DNA of 40,241 nt from contig JAKSRG010000028.1 in NCBI GenBank assembly GCA_024403735.1, positions 1-40,241 of the forward strand, given 5' to 3'. This DNA comes from Clostridia bacterium (GTDB lineage: Bacteria > Bacillota > Clostridia > Saccharofermentanales > Saccharofermentanaceae). The notes under the pieces are model-generated. The model was not told where the DNA came from. It made no database searches and was given only the letters and a program-made list of their open reading frames with translations. Each line of letters begins with the position of its first letter. Within the stretch, counting starts at the first letter, position 1. Positions 1 through 7,849 of this stretch are shown piece by piece. The translations under genes and the position numbers were made by a program.

Positions 1-134
1 ACGAGTAATTGCAAGAGTCAGAAGCGTTAGTCTTGCATTTACTCTTGCTGAAGGCGATTTTGAGCACAAAATCAATGGATATCACGAGTAATTGCAAGAG
101 TCAGAAGCACAAGTCTTGCATTTACTCTTGCTGA
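1..134. repeat. Two copies of a ~51-bp hairpin repeat
   Basis: Two near-identical copies lie at 1-51 and 84-134, separated by 32 unrelated bases. Each copy can fold in two competing ways. In copy 1, GAGTAA plus GCAAGA (3-16) can pair with TCTTGC plus TTACTC (31-44), or GCAAGAGT (11-18) can pair with ACTCTTGC (41-48). The centre differs between copies (cgtt versus acaa) while the arms are conserved, which favours a structured element. The array may continue upstream of the window. It resembles a repetitive extragenic palindrome; its function is unknown. Confidence 0.6.
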
Positions 135-162
135 ACAGTTCAACGTGATGCTCAATTAATTC

Positions 163-191
163 ATTCGCATTTACACTTAATGACAGCGAAT
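163..191. repeat. Short inverted repeat
   Basis: ATTCGC (163-168) and GCGAAT (186-191) form a 6-bp inverted repeat with a 17-base loop, between the hairpin repeats and the leader promoter. This is weak evidence of structure and could be chance in AT-rich DNA. Confidence 0.2.
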
Positions 192-230
192 AACACCGAA
201 ATTCTTCAACACCACTAACACACCTACGCG

Positions 231-259
231 TTGACTTCACTAATCTTCTATGTTAGCCT
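231..259 (+). promoter_or_regulatory. Candidate promoter for the Thr-rich leader
   Basis: TTGACT (231-236) is followed after 17 bases by TAGCCT (254-259), which is preceded by TGT (extended -10). The -35 is good and the -10 is weak. Transcription would start near 266, about 24 bases ahead of the leader ORF. Confidence 0.4.
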
Positions 260-289
260 TTAGAAAATTCAATTGAAAGGAAACTTAGT

Positions 290-370
290 ATGTCTATCGT
301 ATCAAGATACACAACAACAACTACTACAGTAACTGTGACATATACTCACGGTCTAGTTTTGTATACGTAA
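290..370 (+). CDS. Threonine-rich 26-codon leader peptide (attenuator-like)
   Basis: A small ORF begins with ATG 9 bases after a GAAAGGAAA ribosome binding site and ends at TAA 368-370. Ten of 26 codons are threonine, including six consecutive Thr codons (ACA ACA ACA ACT ACT ACA) followed by alternating Val/Thr. A strong intrinsic terminator follows 46 bases later (417-454). A short ORF rich in one amino acid ahead of a terminator is the classic layout of ribosome-mediated attenuation, as in the thrL leader of E. coli. An ATAAGT stretch (382-387) could pair with the terminator's ACTTAT (421-426) as a weak antiterminator. The next genes, a methyltransferase and a phosphodiesterase, have no evident threonine role, so the regulated target is uncertain. 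Confidence 0.5.
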   Translation: MSIVSRYTTTTTTVTVTYTHGLVLYT

Positions 371-416
371 ATTGGTATGAAATAAGTTAAGTTTCAAAAT
401 TATTAAGCAATGTATG

Positions 417-454
417 AACCACTTATCTCTACCGGATAAGTGGTTTTTTGTTTT
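417..454 (+). terminator. Strong intrinsic terminator after the leader ORF
   Basis: An 11-bp perfect stem, AACCACTTATC (417-427) with GATAAGTGGTT (435-445), has a 7-base loop and a T-rich tail. It either ends the short leader transcript or acts as an attenuator for the genes starting at 541. Confidence 0.85.
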
Positions 455-540
455 ACCTGATTTCCAGGGCCCGGACTTAAGGTAGCAAAACCAACACACC
501 AACATCCTGCGATATAGCAGACACACGAAAGGAAAAGATT

Positions 541-1341
541 ATGGATTTACACGATTACAAAGATGTAGCTCAGAACTACGACAGATACTTAGAAGTAATG
601 TACGAGAACCACGATGCACACGAGGGTTTTCAAGATTTCTACTTAGAACTCGCCAAAGAATATGGCCAAGGCGGTGTTGTCGATATCGCCTGCGGCACGG
701 GAGCAGTACTACTCTACTTAGCTGAGAGAGGAATTAATATTGACGGAACGGACATCTCAGATGAAATGTGCAAAGTTGCATCAGCCAAAGCTCAAGAGAT
801 GAACCTTAACCTTAATATCTTCCCTTCAGATATGACGAACTTCAGTTCAGGTAAAAAGTATTCACTCGCGATAATTGCACGAAGCGGCTTCATGCACCTC
901 CTCTCCCAGGATCTACAAATCGCCGCCCTCAAGAACATCAGAGAACAACTCGCAGATGGAGGAATATTGACGCTCAACACGTTCGATCCAGCTCCTTTCA
1001 TCCAGGCTCAGCAGATGAGCTGTTCAGACAGCGACTACTCTTTCAGATTGGAATATATTAATAGTGACGGCAACCGCGAGAAAATCTATAACGCCATCAG
1101 CTACGACCCAGTCTCACAGATAATGCATGGCAACTGGAAATTCGAGGAATTCGATAACGATGGCAACGTGATTGCTGAGAGAATTAGACCTCTTAAGATG
1201 AGACAAACGTACAGATCAGAGATGTATCTTCTTGCCAAGCTTTGCGGCTTTGAAGTTATTGGTCTGTATGGCGATTACCACAAGAAAAAAGCAGATATTC
1301 AGATGGAGCATTCATTAATATGGATATTGAAAATAATCTAA
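541..1341 (+). CDS. Class I SAM-dependent methyltransferase
   Basis: This 266-residue protein has the Rossmann-fold methyltransferase motif I at residues 46-55 (VVDIACGTGA), followed by an acidic beta-2 end (GTDIS near 69-73) and an SDMTNF segment typical of motif III. These are features of small-molecule methyltransferases of the ubiE/Methyltransf_25 type. No DNA methyltransferase motif such as DPPY or NPPY is seen, so it is not the partner of the nuclease at 26529. Start: ATG after GAAAGGAAAA at 527-536. The last codons overlap the start of the downstream phosphodiesterase by 22 bases, so the two are likely co-translated. It lies 87 bases after the leader terminator and may depend on readthrough. 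The substrate cannot be told. Confidence 0.85.
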   Translation: MDLHDYKDVAQNYDRYLEVMYENHDAHEGFQDFYLELAKEYGQGGVVDIACGTGAVLLYLAERGINIDGTDISDEMCKVASAKAQEMNLNLNIFPSDMTNFSSGKKYSLAIIARSGFMHLLSQDLQIAALKNIREQLADGGILTLNTFDPAPFIQAQQMSCSDSDYSFRLEYINSDGNREKIYNAISYDPVSQIMHGNWKFEEFDNDGNVIAERIRPLKMRQTYRSEMYLLAKLCGFEVIGLYGDYHKKKADIQMEHSLIWILKII

Positions 1342-2441
1342 AAAACAACATCATGTTCCCCGACTACAACAATTGCCTCGCGAACATACCTAACTCAATA
1401 CTCAAATGGTTCGGACTTGAGCCAGTAAGCGCATCTCTTCCTATGCTAGATGACCTACTCAAAAAAGACTACAAGAATGTAGTTCTACTACTTCTTGACG
1501 GCATGGGAACTGCAATAATGAACGAGCATTTGGCTACTAACGGACCTTTCCGCCAACATCAGATAGGTGCTATCTCATCAGTATTTCTATCTACAACTAC
1601 TGCTGGCACAACGTCTGCTATTACAGGTCTTCAGCCTTGCGAACACTGCTGGCTCGGATGGGATTGTTATATTCCTCAGATAGATCAGAACGTAACAATA
1701 TTCCGAAACACATTGGAAGGCACTGACATCCCAGCAGCTGATTACAATGTTGCACACACATATATGAAGTACGAAAGCGTTGTAGATAAGATTAACAAAT
1801 CTGGCTACCAGGCGTACTCCAGCATGCCATTTCTACCACCATTCCCTGACAGCCTCGATGCTATTTGTGACCGCATCAGCTCGCTCTGTTCGCAGGATGG
1901 CAAGAAGTATATCTACTCATACTGGAACCAGCCTGATGGCGCACTTCACCATTATGGATTACGTACTGATAGCGTTCATAATCTCCTTCACGAGCTCGAA
2001 AACCATGTAGACAAACTCGCATCGGAATTAGCCTCACGTGGAGATACACTATTTATCATCACGGCTGACCACGGCCACATCGATAACAGAATAACTTTCC
2101 TCAAGGATTATCCAGAGATACTAGACTGCCTAATTCGCCAGCCTTCACTGGAGCCTCGCGCACTTAATCTCTTTGTAAAAAGTGATAAATGCCAGAAGTT
2201 TGAGGAGCTCTTCAACAAAGAGTTCGGCAAAGATTTTCTATTACTTCCAATGGACGAAATGCTCGCTAAAAATCTAATGGGAGACCGCCCATGGAATGAG
2301 AAATTCAGAGCCATGCTCGGCAATTATATAGCTATCGCGGTTAGTGATTTATCAATCTACTTCACAGATGAATGCCATCTATCGATGCATGGCGGAATAA
2401 CAAAGAAAGAGATGGAAATTCCTCTGATTATTTACGGGTAA
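1320..2441 (+). CDS. Alkaline phosphatase superfamily phosphodiesterase/nucleotide pyrophosphatase
   Basis: This 373-residue protein has the layout of the type I phosphodiesterase/nucleotide pyrophosphatase family. A first metal-ligand Asp lies at residue 60 in VVLLLLDGMG. A Thr-rich nucleophile segment STTTAGTTSAITG lies at about 91-103. A TADHGHID metal site and a C-terminal MHGG histidine follow. There is no signal peptide or membrane span, so it is probably cytoplasmic. It overlaps the methyltransferase gene by 22 bases, implying coupled expression. The family hydrolyses phosphodiester or phosphonate-type bonds; the substrate here is unknown. Pairing with a methyltransferase hints at processing of a methylated small molecule, but this is inference. 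Confidence 0.85.
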   Translation: MDIENNLKNNIMFPDYNNCLANIPNSILKWFGLEPVSASLPMLDDLLKKDYKNVVLLLLDGMGTAIMNEHLATNGPFRQHQIGAISSVFLSTTTAGTTSAITGLQPCEHCWLGWDCYIPQIDQNVTIFRNTLEGTDIPAADYNVAHTYMKYESVVDKINKSGYQAYSSMPFLPPFPDSLDAICDRISSLCSQDGKKYIYSYWNQPDGALHHYGLRTDSVHNLLHELENHVDKLASELASRGDTLFIITADHGHIDNRITFLKDYPEILDCLIRQPSLEPRALNLFVKSDKCQKFEELFNKEFGKDFLLLPMDEMLAKNLMGDRPWNEKFRAMLGNYIAIAVSDLSIYFTDECHLSMHGGITKKEMEIPLIIYG

Positions 2442-2512
2442 ATCTACTCACGAGCACAGCATCAACCTGATGTCATAAGAACACTGCGCCAACTAGTGAC
2501 ACTTAACATTGT

Positions 2513-2524
2513 ATTGTGTACAAT
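2513..2524. promoter_or_regulatory. Palindromic operator-like site
   Basis: ATTGTGTACAAT is an inverted repeat (ATTGT..ACAAT) overlapping an AT-rich promoter-like region upstream of the remnant at 2562. Such ATTGT/ACAAT palindromes resemble binding sites of MarR/OhrR-type regulators. The family link is a guess; no regulator gene lies nearby. Confidence 0.4.
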
Positions 2525-2561
2525 TAAATATAACACAATCTATTAATACATTATTATATGA

Positions 2562-2648
2562 GGTGCCTTCGCAGTAATGCACAAGAATCGCCCAGACGAG
2601 AATGACCTCAAGGAAGCAGCAGCATTTGCAAGAAGCGTTGTTTCATAA
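2562..2648 (+). pseudogene. Possible C-terminal remnant of a flavodoxin-like gene
   Basis: From an in-frame GGT just after a TGA stop, the frame reads GAFAVMHKNRPDENDLKEAA and ends ...FARSVVS. An ATG at 2577 gives a 23-codon ORF. The 'RPDENDLKEA..FA' pattern resembles the C-terminal end of flavodoxin-like proteins. It sits about 40 bases after the palindromic operator and is followed by a bidirectional terminator. This suggests a deletion that joined the promoter region to the gene's tail. It could instead be a chance short ORF; the call rests on recognition by eye. Confidence 0.3.
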
Positions 2649-2673
2649 CAAATTTAGTAATAAATAAGTTAAA

Positions 2674-2709
2674 AACCTCATTGTCGCACTTTTTTGTAGC
2701 AATGAGGTT
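2674..2709. terminator. Bidirectional intrinsic terminator
   Basis: AACCTCATTG (2674-2683) pairs perfectly with CAATGAGGTT (2700-2709). T-rich tracts follow on both strands. It separates the + strand remnant from the - strand gene ending at 2719 and can serve both. Confidence 0.85.
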
Positions 2710-2718
2710 TTATTATAA

Positions 2719-3081
2719 TCATTTCTTCTTTTTACTTGTTTTCTCATAACTCTCTTCAATCATATGCTCAATAATATCTATCGGCACAGTTCCATCTAAA
2801 AGTATAGATATCCACTGATTTTTGTTCATATGATAGGCTCTGTAATAGCCATCCTGCTCTACAAGTAAATCTATAAGGATCATGTCAGCTTTTACATTTA
2901 AAACTGATACTAATTCATTGCTATCGAAGCCAAATTTATTTCTAGGGACTTCCATAACGAGAGCATACCATCTACCATCCTTGTTTCTAAGAATGCAATC
3001 ATCCGGATACTTAGCCCATAGATATTCTGGTTCTGTACTATACTTTCTTTTAGCCCAATCAAGAATTTCTTGTCTCAACAT
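2719..3081 (-). CDS. MmcQ/YjbR-like (CyaY-fold) protein
   Basis: This 120-residue protein has the typical size and order of the MmcQ/YjbR family. It starts with a helix and a TEPEYLWAKYPDDCILRNKDG segment, continues with 'WYALVMEVPRNKFG', and ends with an aspartate-rich strand and the 'YHMNKNQWISILLDGTVP' segment. A Lys-rich tail ends it. The family adopts a double-wing CyaY-like fold and was once proposed to bind DNA; its role remains poorly defined. The gene lies 72 bases downstream of the membrane-protein gene on the same strand, and that gap contains a CTCGAAAACA motif. Confidence in the family is good; the function is unknown. Confidence 0.8.
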   Translation of the reverse strand: MLRQEILDWAKRKYSTEPEYLWAKYPDDCILRNKDGRWYALVMEVPRNKFGFDSNELVSVLNVKADMILIDLLVEQDGYYRAYHMNKNQWISILLDGTVPIDIIEHMIEESYEKTSKKKK

Positions 3082-3153
3082 ATTTGTTTCCCTAAAAAGT
3101 ATTAGAAATCAATACAAAATTTACGTGATTAGAATGTGTTTTCGAGCAGGTCG

Positions 3154-3798
3154 TTACTTCTTGCCCTTAGTCATCTTGTAGCCCATAACTACTGCCCACA
3201 CATACATGCAAGTCTTAGGCATCATGAGCATGCCGATCATTGGGCTAACATCTGACCAAAGAACTACTGGTAAATAGAAGGCGAAGCTCAGAGTGATCGC
3301 GAGCCACATCCATTTGAAGGTTTTGTCGCTGCGTTTCATAAAGAAAAGGACAACCATGATTATTCCCATTATCGTGAATGGAATGTTTCGGTAGATGCCC
3401 CAGATAACAGGGTCCTCACCAGTCCAATCGTTCTGCGGCATGAGGCATAGGCCAATTCGTAGCACGCTTAGGGCAATCATTGTAATCGCGAGCTTGGAAT
3501 TCTTGTAGTTATAACGCATCGAATATACGAAGTACATTATGAGATAAAAGATTGTCATAGTAATTGACGTAACCATCTTGCCGAGGCCAAGTGACACGTG
3601 ATAATCGCCTGCCTGATTAATAGCTGCCAGTATTCGAGGAACGAGATGGAAAGCATCACCACCTACCAAAACGAGTGTCATGATACCAAACAGTTTATAA
3701 ACTTTCTCTTTTCCACTGTTCTTGATAATGAGCACGCCAAGACAAGACGTAGCAATCAAATACAAAACGCAGAAAATTGCTTCCATTATTTTGCCCAT
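3154..3798 (-). CDS. Polytopic membrane protein of unknown function
   Basis: From ATG at 3798, eight bases after an AAGGAGG site, the gene encodes 214 residues. A longer reading frame upstream (to 3957) has no ribosome binding site and would overlap the divergent gene, so it was rejected. About six to seven hydrophobic segments fill the protein, starting 'MGKIMEAIFCVLYLIATSCLG' without a cleavage site, and it ends with a basic KMTKGKK tail. No catalytic motif is recognised. It is divergent from the S51 peptidase gene; the AT-rich 138 bases between them must hold both promoters. Confidence 0.75.
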   Translation of the reverse strand: MGKIMEAIFCVLYLIATSCLGVLIIKNSGKEKVYKLFGIMTLVLVGGDAFHLVPRILAAINQAGDYHVSLGLGKMVTSITMTIFYLIMYFVYSMRYNYKNSKLAITMIALSVLRIGLCLMPQNDWTGEDPVIWGIYRNIPFTIMGIIMVVLFFMKRSDKTFKWMWLAITLSFAFYLPVVLWSDVSPMIGMLMMPKTCMYVWAVVMGYKMTKGKK

Positions 3799-3936
3799 AG
3801 TAGCCTCCTTACAGAATATTCGTCTGTCTCCATTACAACATGACTTATTCGAAATTAATATAATATTTTTCTCATTTCTACGAAAAAGCATTCTCTTGTT
3901 AATTGTATGTTCGAAAAAAAGAAAAGGAGAATTCAC

Positions 3937-4509
3937 ATGTTGATCATTAATAGCCACGGAATTAACACATCAGTCGGTGCCAGCCAGGTTAAGGAAGCAA
4001 TTGCAAGCGCGAATATTAATACCGAAAACTGTTCAGTTCTCTGCGTCACTCATCCTAAGGATGAGCGCGAGAGCAGTATTCGTGATAACGCTATCAACAT
4101 TCTTGGATTCAAATGCGAAAACATCTTCTTCACTTCTTACGAAACACTTAATAATGATTTCAGTCCAGACATTATATATATAGGCGAAGGTAATACCTAC
4201 GAACTTCTGGAATATATGCAGGAGTATGGTGTTCTCGATTATATTAAGAAACATACCAACGCAATATTCATTGGTTCGTCAGCAGGGGCACTAATCCTTG
4301 GTACGGACATTAACTTAGCTAAGTTCTTCGATAGTTGCGATCACTATGTCTGGGACAAAAGTGGTCTTGGACTTTTTGACGGAGCATTCTTCCCACATTG
4401 CTCAGCTGAAAAGTTCGAGATGTTTATGAAGAATGTCGACCCGATCGATATCGAAGGATACACAGAAATAATTCCTGTCGGCGATGACGAATGGAAAGTA
4501 ATTGAGTAA
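3937..4509 (+). CDS. Peptidase family S51 (dipeptidase E/cyanophycinase-like)
   Basis: The protein has 190 residues from ATG 3937, placed six bases after AAGGAGA (3924-3930). An in-frame ATG at 3907 lacks a site. Two signatures of the S51 family are visible: the GEGNTYELL segment (residues 83-91, like the family's GGGNT-x-LL) and the nucleophile elbow GSSAGA (113-118, Ser115). S51 enzymes cleave Asp-containing dipeptides or related bonds in the cytoplasm with a class I glutaminase-like fold. At 190 residues it is slightly shorter than the usual 220-240. It heads an operon with an unknown protein (13-base gap), a zinc-ribbon membrane protein and a small membrane protein. Confidence 0.8.
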   Translation: MLIINSHGINTSVGASQVKEAIASANINTENCSVLCVTHPKDERESSIRDNAINILGFKCENIFFTSYETLNNDFSPDIIYIGEGNTYELLEYMQEYGVLDYIKKHTNAIFIGSSAGALILGTDINLAKFFDSCDHYVWDKSGLGLFDGAFFPHCSAEKFEMFMKNVDPIDIEGYTEIIPVGDDEWKVIE

Positions 4510-4522
4510 AGGAGAAACCAAT

Positions 4523-5344
4523 TTGAGTTTCGAATGGTATGTAGAAAATGAATTAGAACCAGCGCTTGAATGGATTGATACACCTGATGGAAAAGACTTC
4601 GTATCAACATACTTCAGCGACATTTACAGCAAAATCTACGGTAATAGAGAAGATGTTTTAAATAGTAACTATATCTTCACATTTAAAAATGTTCCTAATT
4701 ACATCGGTGAAGCAGTTAAACCTTGGAAACGATTGGTCGTTCATTTGTGGCATCTACGCTTTGAACCTAAGAAGTACTTCGGTGTGGGGCCAAACGAGAT
4801 GAAATATATGAAGTACAAACTTCATGGTGATCAGTATAATGATTCTACAGAGCGTAAAGCAATGGAGATTACTTATAGACAGGAATTCTGTCCTGTACTT
4901 AATCCAGCTTCATATGGTGACAAGTGCATAAAAAAACCTACTAGATACAAACAGGTTCATCTCTGGTACAACGATTGGGACAAACTATCAATGGTAATGG
5001 AACTGCTATCGTTTGTTGATTACAAGATACCTGGATCGGAGAAGGCGCTAGACAACACGTTGGATAGCAAGCTCCCATATGGATTGGAGCAGCGCATCAG
5101 TATGTATATAGATAGTCTCGACCGTAATAGTAGAAAAGAACTGTTGCACAAGTTGTCGCTGATAGCTGGCAAAGATTCATATGTTCGCACTAATACTGCT
5201 ATCAAGATGTTAGCCCGTACACTTAGCGGTTATAAGACAGAAGAGAAGCTTGTCAGGATGTTCTGCGCATCAACTGTTAAGAGTGCTAGTAAAATGCAAG
5301 TATCATTACCTGAACTACTCAATCTCGTATCAACTATGATATAG
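4523..5344 (+). CDS. Hypothetical protein, 273 residues
   Basis: The start is a TTG at 4523, eight bases after AAAGGAG (4508-4514). An in-frame TTG at 4502 would lie upstream of that site and overlap the previous gene, so it is less likely. No signal peptide, membrane span or known motif is seen. The N-terminal half is aromatic and acidic (SFEWYVENELEPALEWIDT). The C-terminal half is helical with a possible HEAT/armadillo-like pattern (about residues 185-273). It lies between the S51 peptidase and zinc-ribbon genes in one operon. I do not recognise a family. Confidence 0.75.
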   Translation: MSFEWYVENELEPALEWIDTPDGKDFVSTYFSDIYSKIYGNREDVLNSNYIFTFKNVPNYIGEAVKPWKRLVVHLWHLRFEPKKYFGVGPNEMKYMKYKLHGDQYNDSTERKAMEITYRQEFCPVLNPASYGDKCIKKPTRYKQVHLWYNDWDKLSMVMELLSFVDYKIPGSEKALDNTLDSKLPYGLEQRISMYIDSLDRNSRKELLHKLSLIAGKDSYVRTNTAIKMLARTLSGYKTEEKLVRMFCASTVKSASKMQVSLPELLNLVSTMI

Positions 5345-5375
5345 TAACCTTGAGAAAAGAAAGAGGTTCAGATAC

Positions 5376-6533
5376 ATGATTAGAAGCTGTAGTAACTGCG
5401 CTGGCAGGATTAGATATAGTATTGAAAAACACAATCTGGTATGTGATAGCTGTGGTTCAAATTTTGAAGTCGGTAGTCACAAGGGCGAAGAGAATTTAGA
5501 GCACTGCGAGTTCAATGAATACGTATGTAATTCATGTGGCTCAAAGATTATGATTAATGACTCTGAAGCTTCAACTTTTTGCATTTACTGTGGTAGCAGT
5601 AATGTTGTTTTCGATAGGGTCACATCTGAGAATGCGCCTTCATTCATTATTCCGTTCAAGATTACAAGAGAGCAGGCTGCAACTACAGTTCGTAATGCTG
5701 TTAATATCAGTAAGATGGTTCCAAAAGAGGTCAAGGCATTCAAGGATACACAGTTAACTAGCGTATATGTTCCTTACTATGTTACTGACGTTGAGTACGA
5801 TGGTTCCGTCGTATCATCAACAACTCAGGTGAATGGCTTTGGTACCCTTAGAGTTATGACTGATGCTTCTACTAAACTCGATGATGATGCAATGGCTCGT
5901 ATTGAACCTTTTAATCTTGATGGAGCTGAAAAATTCGATTCTGACTACCTCCTGGGCTTCCACTCCAACGTCCCTGACCTTATTCCTAATACAGCAATCT
6001 TTAGAGCTAAGGAAAAAGCCATCAAAGAGGCAGATATTCTATACACGAACGAGATTATTAATAGTGGACACTATAATCCTGATAAAGGTAGCCCTATTTC
6101 TAAAGATAAGGGGCGTCGCGACACGATGGAAGTATATGAAGAACCTACTATTATTATGGTTCCAGTGTGGTTCCTTACTATGAACTACAACGGTGAAACT
6201 ATTACATTCATGGTTAATGGACAGACTGGTAAACTCACAGGTAAGGTTCCTTCTGACGAGCGTAGGATTAGGCTTATAAGAAATCTTATCGCACTTCCTA
6301 TCTTCCTTTTTGTAGCATTCTTAAACCTAGGTCTGGCACAGATAATCTTCTATGAACACGAGTTGAAAAATGCTTTAGGAATACTGATTAGTCAGATATT
6401 TGGTATGGCATTTCCACTGTTCTTCACCTGGTTAATTCTCAATTACAAGCGTAAGCAGGTATCTGAAGCAGAGGCTGCCAGCAAAGACCAGATGCTCAGT
6501 ATATTCGCCAACAGAAGACAGAAAGGAGAATGA
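5376..6533 (+). CDS. Zinc-ribbon membrane protein (paralogue of 37325-38491)
   Basis: This 385-residue protein begins with two zinc ribbons: CSNC...CDSC (about residues 5-26) and CNSCG...CIYCG (about 51-73). A soluble central region of about 200 residues follows. Two or three C-terminal hydrophobic segments (about 300-365) suggest a membrane anchor with the ribbons in the cytoplasm. It ends NRRQKGE. The sequence is clearly related along its length to the protein at 37325-38491; shared segments include EASTFCIYCG, IIPFKIT and MVNGQTGKL/TINGQTGKL. Each copy is followed at the same spacing by a small membrane protein gene, with an identical AGACAGAAAGGAGAATGATT junction. The biochemical role is unknown. 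Confidence 0.8.
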   Translation: MIRSCSNCAGRIRYSIEKHNLVCDSCGSNFEVGSHKGEENLEHCEFNEYVCNSCGSKIMINDSEASTFCIYCGSSNVVFDRVTSENAPSFIIPFKITREQAATTVRNAVNISKMVPKEVKAFKDTQLTSVYVPYYVTDVEYDGSVVSSTTQVNGFGTLRVMTDASTKLDDDAMARIEPFNLDGAEKFDSDYLLGFHSNVPDLIPNTAIFRAKEKAIKEADILYTNEIINSGHYNPDKGSPISKDKGRRDTMEVYEEPTIIMVPVWFLTMNYNGETITFMVNGQTGKLTGKVPSDERRIRLIRNLIALPIFLFVAFLNLGLAQIIFYEHELKNALGILISQIFGMAFPLFFTWLILNYKRKQVSEAEAASKDQMLSIFANRRQKGE

Positions 6534-6535
6534 TT

Positions 6536-6859
6536 ATGATAGTATTAGCAGTTATCTCAGGAATTATCGGAATTGCAATGTCGATCTATATTGGTATTTC
6601 AATCGCGAACATCATTCTCTACAACAAGATTGACGACTTTAATACTTTTGGTTCACCAAATAATGTCCTATCACCAAATACGAATGCAGATGAATTCACT
6701 ATCATCACAGACAAAGTAGTAATGACTACAGATTTGAGATGGTACTCAGAATATGTTAATAACCCTGTCATTCGTAAAAGGGGTGAAGGTCTAGGTCATA
6801 TGAATACTGTAACTCCTTCTACAGAAGACGAGTTGGATGAGATATTCAAGGGACTCTAA
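6536..6859 (+). CDS. Small membrane protein paired with the zinc-ribbon protein
   Basis: The protein has 107 residues from ATG 6536. An ATG at 6530 is in frame but sits one base after AGGAGA; 6536 has the normal seven-base spacing. A single N-terminal membrane helix (about residues 1-27, MIVLAVISGIIGIAMSIYIG) is followed by a polar domain ending DELDEIFKGL. Its start is at the stop of the zinc-ribbon gene, so translation is probably coupled. The gene at 38494 holds the same position behind the paralogue but is only loosely similar. Confidence 0.7.
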   Translation: MIVLAVISGIIGIAMSIYIGISIANIILYNKIDDFNTFGSPNNVLSPNTNADEFTIITDKVVMTTDLRWYSEYVNNPVIRKRGEGLGHMNTVTPSTEDELDEIFKGL

Positions 6860-6881
6860 ATAAAGTAATCAACGCAATCAA

Positions 6882-6925
6882 AAAGGGACTAATAGAATAC
6901 TAAAATGTATTCCTTCAGTCCCTTT
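6882..6925. terminator. Bidirectional terminator between convergent genes
   Basis: AAAGGGACT (6882-6890) pairs with AGTCCCTTT, with an inner GAATAC/GTATTC stem. T-rich sequence follows. It ends the + strand operon and the - strand gene at 6965. Confidence 0.85.
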
Positions 6926-6964
6926 ATTGTTGCTTATATTTATTTACTGCTACTACCCTAGCAA

Positions 6965-7750
6965 TTAAATATAGCGGCTCTTGAGTAAGAAAACCACAAT
7001 CCAAACAATGGAGAATGCCATAAGAACTCCACAGAAAATGAGAATAGCGTTACGATCAGCAACGGCTTCGTTAATAAGTTCATACTTACCAACCATCTCT
7101 TCAGCCTGAGATGCCTCGATATCGAGATTATCTACCAAATAATCAACGACTTTCTGCCTCTCATTAGGGAACATCATACTCATTGTACCCTTAACATGAT
7201 ATTCTGCTGGCATTTCCTTACCATGCTCCATACAAGTATTTGTAGTAGATACAATAATGTCTAGTGCATTTTTATCTTCTTCTGAATAGTATACGAACGA
7301 TTTATCTGGGATAATCTCACCATCTTCGTCTAATTCCATTACTACATAGAGATAATCAACGTCGTTTACTTTGACTACTTTGCCGTTGTTCTTCTCTCCC
7401 TGAACAATTGTTAAAGCTGGACCAGATGCATAGTTGATATCCGTCTCAACATGTGTGAACCAGCCTGCCTTATACGCAGCATCTGTTGTTGGTAACTGTT
7501 GAACAAGAATCGGTCTTCCTAATACCAATGTGATTATTGTAGAGAAAACCAAGAAAACAATTCCCTGCTTTACACGATTAGTAAGTCTTACCTTACCTTT
7601 AGTTTGTGGCTTGGCATTAGGATCCTTAGGTGTGCGCATCTTCCAGAATGTGCTGCCGATACCAAATACAATAATCGCAACAAATACAGCAATAACTACC
7701 CAACCAACAGGTGTAGGTGCTTCAAGCATAACTCTAGTAAAATAATTCAT
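6965..7750 (-). CDS. Membrane protein of unknown function
   Basis: The protein has 261 residues from the ATG at 7750, which follows GGGGGAT closely; an in-frame ATG at 7765 is an alternative. There are three likely membrane helices: one near the N-terminus (VVIAVFVAIIVFGIGSTFW), one after a charged KPQTKGKVRLTNRVKQ loop (IVFLVFSTIITLVLG), and one at the C-terminus (ILIFCGVLMAFSIVWIVVFL) followed by KSRYI. An extracellular or cytoplasmic domain of about 130 residues lies between the second and third. No family is recognised. A good promoter is seen at 7850-7877. Confidence 0.7.
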   Translation of the reverse strand: MNYFTRVMLEAPTPVGWVVIAVFVAIIVFGIGSTFWKMRTPKDPNAKPQTKGKVRLTNRVKQGIVFLVFSTIITLVLGRPILVQQLPTTDAAYKAGWFTHVETDINYASGPALTIVQGEKNNGKVVKVNDVDYLYVVMELDEDGEIIPDKSFVYYSEEDKNALDIIVSTTNTCMEHGKEMPAEYHVKGTMSMMFPNERQKVVDYLVDNLDIEASQAEEMVGKYELINEAVADRNAILIFCGVLMAFSIVWIVVFLLKSRYI

Positions 7751-7849
7751 ATATATATCCCCCATCTATCCCTAACAAACAACTTAGCAATACCATCAAC
7801 ATCCTAGTGCTAATGAAAAGTATGCGATTTGCCAGTTTTCCCGCTAAAA

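Noticed and set aside
1..134. CRISPR array
   Set aside because: Only two copies, with hairpin arms about 51 bases long and a variable centre; no cas genes nearby.
541..1341. DNA methyltransferase partner for the restriction-like nuclease
   Set aside because: Motif I fits a SAM enzyme, but no DPPY/NPPY or cytosine methylase motif is present and the genes are 25 kb apart.
2882..3181. 99-codon + strand ORF over the YjbR-like gene
   Set aside because: Antisense to a clear family member; no ribosome binding site.
3799..3957. N-terminal extension of the membrane protein at 3154-3798
   Set aside because: It would overlap the divergent S51 gene's promoter and start, has no ribosome binding site and has an unusual Asn/Lys/Cys-rich composition, whereas ATG 3798 has an ideal AAGGAGG.
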